Source: Zygnema cylindricum | Taxonomy: Eukaryota; Streptophyta; Zygnematophyceae; Zygnematales; Zygnemataceae | Length of the DNA: 64,000 nt | Reading direction: 5' to 3' | Assembly: GCA_037447655.1 (NCBI GenBank) | Contig: JBBHKE010001763.1 | Coordinates: forward strand, 1 to 64,000 | In this document: positions 22,728 to 34,700 of the stretch, piece by piece | How the letters are laid out: every line of letters starts with the position of its first letter | How positions within the stretch are numbered: position 1 is the stretch's first letter | The notes under the pieces: model-generated | Told to the model about the DNA's origin: nothing | The model's database searches: none | The model's input: only the letters and a program-made list of their open reading frames with translations | Program-made: the position numbers and the translations under genes

Positions 22728-25700
22728 ATGGCTCGAGGACGCTGGTTTTATAATAGGAAGAGTTATTCGTCGGAGGAGGAGTCAGAAGGAGAAGAAGAGA
22801 GGAAGGAAAGCTCTTCAGAAGAAGTAGAGAACGGACAGACAGATGAAAGTCTCATTGACGTAAGCTTTCCTGTTTATCCTTTTACTCATTACTGTTTATC
22901 CTTTTAATATGTGTTAATTTTTAGTAAATGTTATTTCAAAATTAAGTGCTTTTGAATGTATTGAACTTGTTTGGCGCTTTTTTTAATGAAATAGAAGGAT
23001 TTCATATTTCTGTAATATTATTTTTTGAGGCTGCCTTAGACCTAAAACGTCGTCAGACTCTTAGTTTGATATTTTTCTTTTTCTTTTTTGTTTTTTCGCT
23101 GCTTTCTTGTTTTGTTATTTTGTGTTTGAAAATTTGGAAAACACTAACTGGACTACGTTCACACTTAAATGTCTTCAAATTTTGCCATTTCGCACCCCGG
23201 TTTCTTTCTTCATTTTGGTTTTCACTTATTTTCAAAAACACTGGATTGTTTCCATATTTGATCTCCAGGAATCTGCAGCGGCAGAAGAGCCGTCCGGTGC
23301 AATTTTCCAGGTATATTTCTCCTCCTCAACTATTATAATTTTCTCCTCAAATCAATTCTGTTCTCTATCTCAAAACTATTATAAATTTCTCCTCGTTGAG
23401 CAAAGCCAAGCGGCATTCCCTTCCACCATTTTGTGCACTGCTCTCTCCCTCCCTCCCCTCCTCCCTCCCCCCCCCCTCCCTCCCTCCCCCCCCCCTCCCT
23501 CCCTCCCCCCCCCCTCCCTCCCTCCCTCCCTCCCTCCCGCCCTCCCTCTCTTCCGCTCTCCCTCTCTTCCGCTCCCCCTCTCTCCCACTCACCCTCTCTC
23601 CCACTCACCCTCTCTTCCTCTCTTCCTCTCTTCCGCTCCCGCTCTCTCCCGCTCACCCTCTCTCCCTCTCTCCCTCTCCCCTCTCTCCCTCTCCCCATCT
23701 CTCCCTCTCTCCCTCTCTCCCTCCCTGTCTCTCTTCCTCTCTCCCTCTCTCCTCCCTCTCTTCCTCTCTCTCCCTCTTTCTCCCTCTCTCGCCCTCTCGC
23801 TCTCTTTTTCTCCCCTCTCTCTCTCCATGGGTTTCAATTCGCTTCATAAGAATTGGATCGTCAAAGTGTGAAAAAACACGATGTCTGAAGTCTGTGGCAG
23901 ACCATGCCCATCATTAAAGACACGAACTAAAAATGACAAATTAGTGTTACTAACACTATTCAAGGGAGTGGACTATGACCTCCCACCTCTCTTTTCACTT
24001 TATTAGTGTTATACATTCTAATTTCTGCAGAGTACAGTTATGTTCATTTCAGTGGAAGGTCACGGCTTTTTTTTCTTTGGTTCTTTATTTAATTGTGGAA
24101 GGTGACCACTTCATGGGACAGTCACTGACATGAATACTTGATAGCAACAATCTCTTTCCTTTTTGTGCTGTTGTGATTTCATTAATTCAACAATCTTCAA
24201 GAAGAGCTTGGATTTGATGAAGATTGATTGACGTTGTCATGTTAACACGGTAGAATCGTAGGATGGAAGTCGAAGTTGCAAAAACATGACTGTGCTTTTC
24301 CTTTTCTTGCAATGTATGTTTAATTTTTGCAGCCGTATGATCCTCCAAAACTGAAGGAAGGACGTGATCATCCTGATCCAGTGTGAATCCTAAACCTTTG
24401 AAAACCGCAGAACTTTTTTTGAAGTAACTGCAAGGCTGTCACAAATTTTGTTTTATCTTGTTTTATTTTATATTAAGTTTGACTAGACCAGAAATACGTT
24501 GCCTGGCTTATGCTTTGATTAGAATGAAAACAATTCACAAAATGTCTCCCAAGGACATATTTTGTTGATCCTTGCCCTTCCCTTCTTTTTTCCCTGGAGC
24601 AGGTTGTGGAAACAGCAATTTTGGCCGAAGTAGATCCTCCAGACATTACTTACAAGCATCACTTAAAGGTATGCTGAATTACCTCTTTTAGAGCCTCTCA
24701 AACCTTAATTTTCTATGCTTGAAGATAAGAATGCAGACCTTCTTGTTATGTTGAGTGCCCATTAGGGTTAAATTATTGCCATCCCAACCTTTCCAAAGTT
24801 CTACATCATGTACTTTTGTTGTGATGAAGTCTTTTGTCTTTGTCCTCTTTTTTCAGCAGTTTCTTTACCATTATCTTCCATTTTGATTAAAATTTTGCTT
24901 TGACAAGGTTGCTTTTTAATGTGCTTTTCTATTCTGATTTTTTTATGAGTGCAGAAGCAAATGCTTGATGGGACGTTATCTAGGTTGCAACTTGAGTCTA
25001 TAGTCTATGCGATGCAAAAATTTGATGGGCCGAGACTTATCTCAGAAGAACGCCATGGATATTTTTTAGGTGACGGTGCGGGTGTAGGCAAGGTGTGGTT
25101 TAAACGTTTTCCTGGAAAGCATACATTTTTATAGGTTCATAGTTTAATAATTTCCTAGGTTCATTCTTTTTAAGGCAAGGTATGGTTTTAATTGCTGTCT
25201 TGCGTTTTTCTAGGTTAATAGGTCAATAGCATTGGTTACGTATATTTTTCTAAGTTAATTGAGAAGAGTGCTTCTCCTGAACGACAATGCCTCCAACCAT
25301 GGGATAAATAGAGAAATAAGTAGAAAGTGTATGCGAATCTGTTGAGCACTGATATGAAGAGTTTTGAGCGAGGTCTTTAGCAGGATCCTCTTTTGACAAG
25401 GGTGAACCTAAGAAGTTGTACTACTCTAATCCTGTTTTTGTAATGCTGCTCTCCTCAAGTTTCCTGACAGCTGGAAGTTCTTCCTTTTCCTTATTGAAGT
25501 CTTGCTGGTTTTACAGGGCCGCCAAATTGCTGGTTTGATTGCTGAAAACTGGCACCGAGGCGCTACAAGGGCACTCTGGGTGTCGGTTAATATGGATCTA
25601 AAGTGAGTTTTTTTTCTTTTAAGTGATTGGACTATAGAAATCTTGTTGTTTAGCCAAGGGTACTTGTTGAAAAGATGTCGACTTCTATTCAGAAAAGCAC

Positions 25701-28700
25701 TGTAATTATTTGTTTCAGTAGTTTGCGCCTTTATGTACCAATTATTCAATAGATAGTTTTTTTTTTATATTCCCTCTTGAAGACTGTGACTTTTCCTTAA
25801 TGTAAGTAAAAAACTAAGTCAGTAAATTCCTAAGCTTATGAACTTGCCATATAGGCCGTAGTCTCTGTCAATTTTTATTTTAAGAAGGAAAGAAGGTTGA
25901 TTGTTAATTGTTTCAAACAAATTAACTTCCCTTCAAATATGTTTACTTTTGAAGTGCCTTATGCAATTTAACGTTTGTATTACGATCTACGTTTCTATAA
26001 CATGTTTCTGTCCGTTGTGCATTTCATGTTTGCTATTCATAGATATTGATTGTTTTGAACATTACTGTAAAGATATTGATTGTTTTGAAGATTGCGGTAA
26101 ATGTCTTATGCTGTTAACTCCTTAATGTACTCTTGCCTCTTTTATGGAGCCAGACTTGATGCTCAGCGTGATTTGACCGATTTGGAGGTGGAGCTCGACC
26201 TGTGGCCGAAAGGGAGGTCTTTTCCCTCAGGAGATTGTTTCACATATGGAGATGGAGTTATGGTGAGTTTTGTTCCTTTAAAATCCTGGGGTAAACTATG
26301 ACGATTTCGTTTGTTATTAATGTCCTAGATAACACAATTCGAACGCGTAGCACTCTTTCCTATATTAACTTCTCTATTTTTGTGTTTGTATTCCAGTTTT
26401 GCACATATTCTTTTCTTACGCGAGAAAAGCGAATTAGTCAGATTACTGAATGGCTAAGAGCGGATCCGTCTGGTTCTCCACTAATTATATTTGACGAGTA
26501 AGTCTACTTTATTCACCAACATTGTGTGGGCAAACCGGTCATCGATTATGTATACATAATGGTTTTTTATTGAACTGGCAGAACCTCGTTTATACTAGCA
26601 AAAGTGCAAAGTTTGGTAGGTCCAGAGCTAAATCAAGCATTTTCACACTGCTTTCAAGGGCCCGTAATGATTTGTGAAGAAACCAATAGTGTCACATAGG
26701 ATAGGTGAAAATCATGATGTTTCTCGCAGTTATTGTCTTTTAGAATTTGAAGTCTGTTAAGAGTACTGTAGTGACTGGTGATCTTACGTTACGATTTATC
26801 ATTTGTTTGTTTGCTCCATTGTTCTTATCCTACTAGATCAACTCCTTTGTATAGAATTCATCATACTTAACACCTTATGCTTACTCCATCTGATTGATCG
26901 ATCATCATCATTGTCACCATTGTATTGTACGTACAGTACTAACATACGTATTTGACACCTTACTAATTTGTTCTTGGAAACTTTTGGGCATTTCAGGTCC
27001 CACAGAGCGAAGCATTTCAATTCTACAGAGGGAAAGGCGCTGTCAAAAACGGCTGTGAATGTTGTGAGACTACAAGCTGAAATTCCTGATGCCCTAATTT
27101 TATATTGCAGCGCAACAGGAGCTTCAGAACCGCGAAATCTGGTAAGAGTAATAGAGGATTCATATTTCATTTTTACATTATGGGGTCTTTTTCTCACTGC
27201 AACGTACAGAAGACTGGTTTGTTGTAATATGTAGTCTCTGAAAGATGTTGAAATCTGGTGATACTCATGAGCTGTGTGATTTTATTATCTGAACGTGTAG
27301 TGATGTTCGAGAACCTATGTCTAATTTTGCTAACATCAGTTTTAGTCCTTTTTTTGTTGTGCTTCCTGCAGGGATACATGACAAGGCTCGGCGCGTGGGG
27401 ATTTGAGGTAAAATAGTGTGGCCTTCGATGTCTTGGTTCTATATTATTTTTGGTTAAGTTCATATTCAATTCGTTCTGCGTCGTTGGAAATCGAAACCCT
27501 ACTATTGACCTTCACTCAGCGAGTCTGTTTTGAGAAAAATGTGACATGCCTCTGTTTGCATTTCTTTGCTTTCTATGTTTCGCTGGTAGTTTGTTGATTG
27601 GCTAGCGTCAAAGGTTTTATTACACTGATTTTTTAAGCACCTTATTTTTGATGGTACAATCCAGGGTATTCTAATTAATCTGATGATGCATTGTGGCTTG
27701 AACAGTCATATTCACAATTCGTGAAAACCCTAGGGAAGGGAGGCATGGGAGCAATGGAGATGTTTGCTGTAAGTGTCTGAACCAACTTGCAATTTTTACG
27801 CATTTTAAGCTGAATGTTTGATGATGGGCATTTTTGTTTGATTGTAATGTAAGTCAATATTTCAGTCATTGTATCGCTGAAGGTGTTGCGTAAAAAGTTC
27901 CGTTTACATAAGTTGAAGCAAGTCAATTGGTGGTTTAAGTAGACCAACTCCTACGTGTTTCATTCAAAATTCAAAGCTAAAAGTCGCATCTATATCTGTC
28001 GTTTTGCTTCATTTTGTAGTATTCAGCTTATTTTCACCCAAATGGTCCTTAACACTATTTCGGAAGACGGCCTGTTTGGGCACAGTATACCTTGAATCAT
28101 CATTAGTGGTAACAACACTAATTCGGTCCCGGTTCTTTTCGCCCTGGCAACACAAAATATAGTTAACAATGCTAAATGTTTTTTCTAAACTAGCGGTTCA
28201 CAATTGCCCATATCACTTGGATTGGAAATAGAATTCTTAATACTAAAGGTAACAGTGTTTCATACTAAGTAAAATGTATACAATGTTTTATACTAAGTAA
28301 AATGTGTGGCATTTCCACAGATGGCATTGAAAGCTGTTGGATCTTATTCATGCCGTTCTCTCTCATATGCCGGGGCAGAATTTGAGGTCTGTTCCCTGAA
28401 GGTGAGCTGATTTTTTCACCTGTCCTTGCATTAATTGCGCGTTCTTTTATGAGCCCAACAATTTGGAAAGTTAAACTTTCGCACATGAGACAATACATGG
28501 ATTGTGATGTGTTGTCAGATTCCAGACGATTTTGTGAAGCAATATGAGACAGCGGCGTCATTTTGGCAGCTTTTGCTGAGAATACAAAAAGTTTGGAGCA
28601 CTTATTTTGAACGTCGTAAAAACCGGCTCGACGGTATTTGGTCGAGTCATCTTCGTTTTTTTAAACAAATGCTGATGGCTTCTAAGGTACTCTACTCTCT

Positions 28701-31700
28701 CCAGAAGGTTCATGTCTTTTCATTTTTTTTTGTTTGTTTTTGCAAGCTTTTGAGGGTATCCTTCTTTTTTGGATACTTGAAGTCCTTTTTGACTAAATTA
28801 TGTGTATAAATCAGCTTTTCTCAATCGCTCATTTTAGCTTTTGTGGGTTTTCAATAATATGTCTGATTTATTTTCAGTAACTTTAAAGAATCCATTTCTT
28901 GAATTGTCCAATGCTCCGTGAAGATTTCTTTTTTTCTTGATGTTATTTAACTATTATTATAATTCCTTTTTTTCAGGTGCCCAGTCTCGCAATAATGGCC
29001 CAGGAGGCTGTTGACAATGGAATGTGTGTAGTAATTGGTTTGCAAGCAACTGGAGAGGCCTTCTTAAATGACGTGAAAGAGGTATTTTTATTTTTGATAT
29101 TGTTTTCCACATGCTAAAAATCCGGTTTCCCGATAATTGGGCAAAAAAAATATTTTGGGAATCGCTGCACCAGAATACAAGTCAGTTGCTTGTCAAACTT
29201 TGTGGGCCACGTTTTAGTACCGTAGTCTGACTCACTTTTTTTTTTGTTTCCTTGTTCATTTTATTACAGGATGATGGTGATGATGTTGATGACATGATGT
29301 CAGCCCCAAGATTGGTCCTACAGAAAGTTGTCACAAACATTATCGCTCCATCGCTATTGAGTATGAAGAGGACATGTATTCCATGCGAGGCAGAGGTGAT
29401 TTTTCTTTTTGTGTCATTTTCAAGAGAAGGGATTTGTCCTTGTGTCCCGATGTAGATGTTTTAAATTTCACTGTATTCATGTGGTTGTATTCATGTGGTT
29501 GCAGATCCGGGTTTGTATGCTATTTGGTAATCATTTCTGGTAGTTTTACTTTCTTTATTGGTATCGAGTCCGTGAACTAACTATTGGAAATCGGCGATAT
29601 TCAACTTATCGCATGGGCGCCAAAGTGTTAACTTTGGAAAATGGCCAAGCCGGGGATCGAACCCGGGACCTGTGCAAACCGTACACTAGCTCTACCAACT
29701 GAGCTACAGCTACCCGGCCGATGTGTACGCAAGCGCCTAATACCGAATTTATACGGCGATAAGCGGCGCACTGGCGAACCAGCTTAGAGCGCGATACACA
29801 CGTGTGGAGTCCAAAGTGGGACAGTTCTCCAACATGCCCCCTCACGATGTACTCCATCTCGTGTGGCTTGCCATCGCCCCTTGGCTCTGATACCATATTG
29901 GAAATCGGCGATATTCAACTTATCGCATGGGCGCCAAAGTATTAACTTTGGAAAATGGCCAAGGCGGGGATCGAAAGCGGGACCTGTGCAAACCGTACAC
30001 TAGCTCTACCAATTGAGCTACCTGGTCGATGTGTACGCAAGCGCCTAATACCGAATTTATACGGCGATTAGCGGCGCAGAGGCGAACCAGCTTAGAGCGC
30101 GATACACACGTGTGGAGTCTGTTGATTTGAGGCAGCTGGCGCCACTAAAGAAGATGAAGAAGCACCGGCAGTTGCCATGATAATCAATTGTGCAAAGAGG
30201 AAACTCTCACGAAATCCCACAAACAACCAACTTCACAATGAAGCCCCAAGCAAACCAGACACACCCTAGGTCTGCAAATTTGCCTCAATATAAAATATAC
30301 ACCAAAGAAACCACATGCAAAATTTCACAAAGTTCTGCCAAAAGATCACAATGATCTTATAATTCAAACACACCCAAAAACTGTTTCGCAGTTTTTCCTA
30401 CACAATAATCCTACTTTTCCTAAAGTAATCTAAGTCCTATATATACAAGTGAGCCTACGGTTGATCACACCGTACTCCAACTAGCGTGGTCAATTGGTAC
30501 ACTACTCTTCATTAACAAAATCCCACCGTCGAATGCACATAATTATTTCCACCAATCAGACAGCAGCTAGAAATGAAATAGTACGCGGTTAAAGTTCGTC
30601 TGCTGAAATGACAGTACTGTCTATACTTCTCTTCCAAAAATGACGGCGGACTCCGTCCGCTTTCCACGTATTCTTTCATCACCGAAGATGAACCTCCACG
30701 TGTAACTTTGGTCCTCAAATGTAACTTGTACCTTTTCTTCTAGAACAACCAAACTTGACTTTCTCACAGACCGACACGTGTGCTTGGAGTGCACCAAATC
30801 TGTGTACTCCCTTTCGAGTTTACATACTCACTAAATCATGTCCTGGCCAATTTATCTTCACACAAACTGACTCATATTCAGAACACCTTTCTTGCGCAGA
30901 CTGCTATAGCTGCTATGACTCTGCTACGACTGCTTTGACTGCTATGATTGCTATGATCTGTCAGCGCAGCTGTGATATTAGAGCAGCGCAACTGCGATGT
31001 CTGATCAGAGCAGCATAGCAGCACAGCAAGAAGTGTAGAGTGCTCAAGGTTTCTAGCTGCAATGTCAAACTTAGCGCAGCATGGCAGCATAGTAGCAAGT
31101 TATAGAGAGAACTCAAGGTTTCCAAAACAACACTCCCCTAAACCTTAGGCTCTCTCAGCCTCTGAGTCCACATTCCCCTCTACAGAACTTCAACTTATGT
31201 GCAGGTAAAGACTTAGTCATCATATCTGCTACCATCTTCTCATCCGGAAGATAACTTAGCTTTAAAATTATGTTCATCACCTTCTCTCTTACAAAATGCA
31301 GCTTGATGTCAATGTGCTTGCTTTTGAAGTGATGACTAGGGTTGGATGCAATCGCAATAGCTGTTTGGTTGTCACACCACACTATTTGAGGTCCGGATTG
31401 CATAAAATGAAGTTCTTGGAGGAGCGACTTCACCCATAGTAACTCCTTGACAGCTGAGCTTGCTGCCATATATTCAGCCTCCATTGTAGACTGAGCTGTT
31501 ACCTTTTGAAGCTTGATGCTCCAGCAGCATGTTCCATTTCCAATCTTCAAAATGAATCCAGTGGTGGAACTGCGGCTTGGCATGTCTCCATAGCTAGCAT
31601 CGCTCCATGTCTGAATTTTGACTTCATCTCCACCGAGAGCAAGTCTAAGATTCCGTGTTCCTTCAAGGTACAGAAGAACCCTCTTTGCGGCCTCCCAATC

Positions 31701-34700
31701 TGTTTATCTTGGATTCTACAAACTTCGACTCAAAGCGCCAATTGTTGTCGCAATATCCGGCCTTGTGCAGTTCATGAAGTAAATTAGGCTACCAACAATC
31801 TGTCGCTATGGAATGGTGGCCATAAAATCTGCCTCCCCTGACTCCAAGGTATCGTCAAAAATGATTCCTCCATCGGTCTCCATGCCTTCCACTTTCTGCT
31901 TAAATTCCATGGGAGTGGCACTTCCGTTTGCCTCAGCCATGCCAAACTTTTCAAGCACATTTCCTATCGCTTCACGGTGCGTTAGATAGATTGTTCTCCT
32001 ATCTCTATCCCTTTCTACTTGAATTCCAAGAATATACTTTGCCTCACCTAAGTCCTTCATCTCAAATCTTGAATTCAAGGCTGCCTTTATTTTGTTAATT
32101 CCATTTAATGACTTGCTTAACAGCAGCAAATCATCTACATATACCGCAATGTACATAATCCCATCTTTCCCTTCCATAACATAGACTGAGTGATCTGAGC
32201 TAATCCTAACGAATCCTAGACTGGTGAGAAACTCATCTAGTTTTAGGTTCCACGGACGTGGAGCCTGCTTCAAACCATACAAGGATTTCAACAGTTTACA
32301 GACCAGATTTTCTTTTCCAGTCTCTTCATACCTTTCAGGCTGCTTCATATAAATTACTTCCTCTAAATCTCCATGCAAAAAGCTGTCTTAACATCCATTT
32401 GATGTAGTTCCATTTTCTCAATGGCCGCTAAGGATACCAAAATTCTAACAGTTGGAAACCGGACAACTGGAGAGAAAGTCTCTTCATAGTCAATTCCCTC
32501 CTTCTGATTATAGCCTTTAGCAACAAGCCTAGCCTTATATCTTTCAATAGAGTTATCTGGATTCAACTTTACTTTAAAGACCCACTTACAGCCGATGGCT
32601 TTTCAGTCTGGTGGAAGCTCCACAAGCTCCCAAGTTTGAGCCTCCATTATCGATCGCATTTCATCGTTAGCCGCAGCAATCCATTGATCTTTTTCCGGAG
32701 CTGAAAAGGCTTCCTGTATTGTGACCGGTTCCATCATGCTGGCAGATAATAGAGCAGTTTCGCAGCTTCGCAATTTCGCAGCGTCGCAGCTTTGCAATTT
32801 CGCAGCGTCGCAGCGTTGCAGCTTCGTAGCGTCGTAGCTTTGCAGCTTCGCAGCATCGTAGTTTTCAGTCAGATCCACTGAACCGACAGAAAATAGCGCA
32901 GTTTCGCAGTTTCGCAGCCTGCTGCTTTGCCTTTTTCCCCCCGGAAAATCTGAGGTTGGAATTGTTGGATCCGTAGGTTGCCGCCGAGGAGGAGGTGGTG
33001 GAGGAGGAGGAGGATTCTCCACAAGGGGACCAGTCGGAGGGTCCAAAGTGGGACTAGAAGAAGCGAGAGGAACACTTTCAAAAATAACATATTCTTTGAT
33101 TTTGGAATCTTTTTCAAAATCTGTCATACCAAAAACATCTACCGATCTGCTCTCTTCTTTAACCTGAATATTTCTAGCAGTCTGAAGAGTATTCCTATCC
33201 CTATTAAATACTCTATAGCCCACGGATTCATCATCATAACCCATAAAAATTCCTGGAATCGATTTCGGACTAAGCTTAGAAATAGGGAGATTATCCAAAA
33301 TAAAACATTTACTCCCAAAAACCCGGAAGTGACTAACATTCGGTTTTCTTCCAGTCCACACTTCATATGGTGTTTTCCCTTTAATTGCTCTAGTCTCTAT
33401 TCTATTTCTAATATACGACGCACACGAGAAAGCTTCACCCCAAAATTTGAAATCTATTCCCTTATCTAGTAACATAGATTTTGCACTTTCTGTTAGAGTT
33501 CGGTTGAGTCTTTCAGATACTCCATTCTGTTCCGGAGTATAAGAAACTGTAAATTGCCGAGAAATGCCCTTGTCTTTTAAATATTCAGAGAATGTATGAG
33601 AAATATATTCCCCTCCGTTGTCGGACCGAAGGGAAAGGATCGGTTTCCCATGAAGTTTTTCGGCCCATACCCGAAAATGCTTGAAGTGAGTGAGCACTTC
33701 ACTCTTTTCTTTCATAAAGTAAACCTTGCTATATCTTGAGAAGTCATCCGTAAAAGTGACCAAAAACCGGTTTCCACTGAGTGAAGGAACTTTTGATGGC
33801 CCCCACACATCCGAATGAATAATTTGTTGCAAATCCGTTGCCCGGTTATCTGCTGTGTGAGGTAGTGGCAGCTTATGAAGTTTTCCCAAAGCACATCCAT
33901 CACATACATGGGAATCTGTTTGTCCTAATTTAACACCATCTATCATATTTTGCTTTACCATTTTATCAAGCCTTTCATGATGAACATGACCGAGCCTCTT
34001 ATGCCACAAAACATTTTCCGGAAGAACACTAGAGTATGCAAAGTCAATTTCACTAGCCAAGTCCATCCGGTACAACAAGTTTGGGCCTCTAGTTCCTACG
34101 AAAGCTACCTTCCCATCTTTGCTTACTACCTTTTTCCCATTCTTTTGTAAAATTCAAAACCTTTCATTTCTGCTACCGAAGTGGAAAACAATTTTTTTGT
34201 AAACTTTGGGATATAGAGAACATCATGCAAGGTTCTCTTTACAATCTGACCATTGATGTCACGTGCTAACTCCACGCTTCCCTTTGCCGTAGCCTCCACA
34301 CCGCTGTCATCCGCGTAATAAATCCGACGAGTGGGAATTGGAGTAAGCGTTTTGAAGTAAGCCCGGTTGCCGCACATGTGGGAGGAGCATCCGGAGTCCA
34401 TAATCCATCCGTTCTCTCGAGGTTCCTCCATGAGATCTTTTGCAAGAGCAAAGAACTCGTCATCATCCGATTGCGGAAATCTGACCACATCTTCCTTTCC
34501 TTCCGGTCGTTCATCTTGTGACGTCTCATCAAATGCAAGGAACGCCGCATTTTTAATCGGCAGTTTTGATGTCGGAAATTTTGGTGATGAATCCTCCGAT
34601 CGTACCCTCCATCCCGCACGATAAATTCCTGTTTCACATGCTTTTATAAATGCCGGACACAGCCGGAAAACATGACCTTGACCAAAGCAATAGACACACC

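Noticed and set aside
23333-23917. Overlapping Pro/Ser/Leu-rich and Arg/Gly/Glu-rich frames on both strands
   Set aside because: Artefact of the CCT/CT repeat in SBNO intron 2.
29606-29896. 96-codon minus-strand frame across the TRIM1 3' LTR and internal region
   Set aside because: It crosses LTR, tRNA-like sequence and PBS; TRIMs do not code and the frame is not kept in TRIM2.
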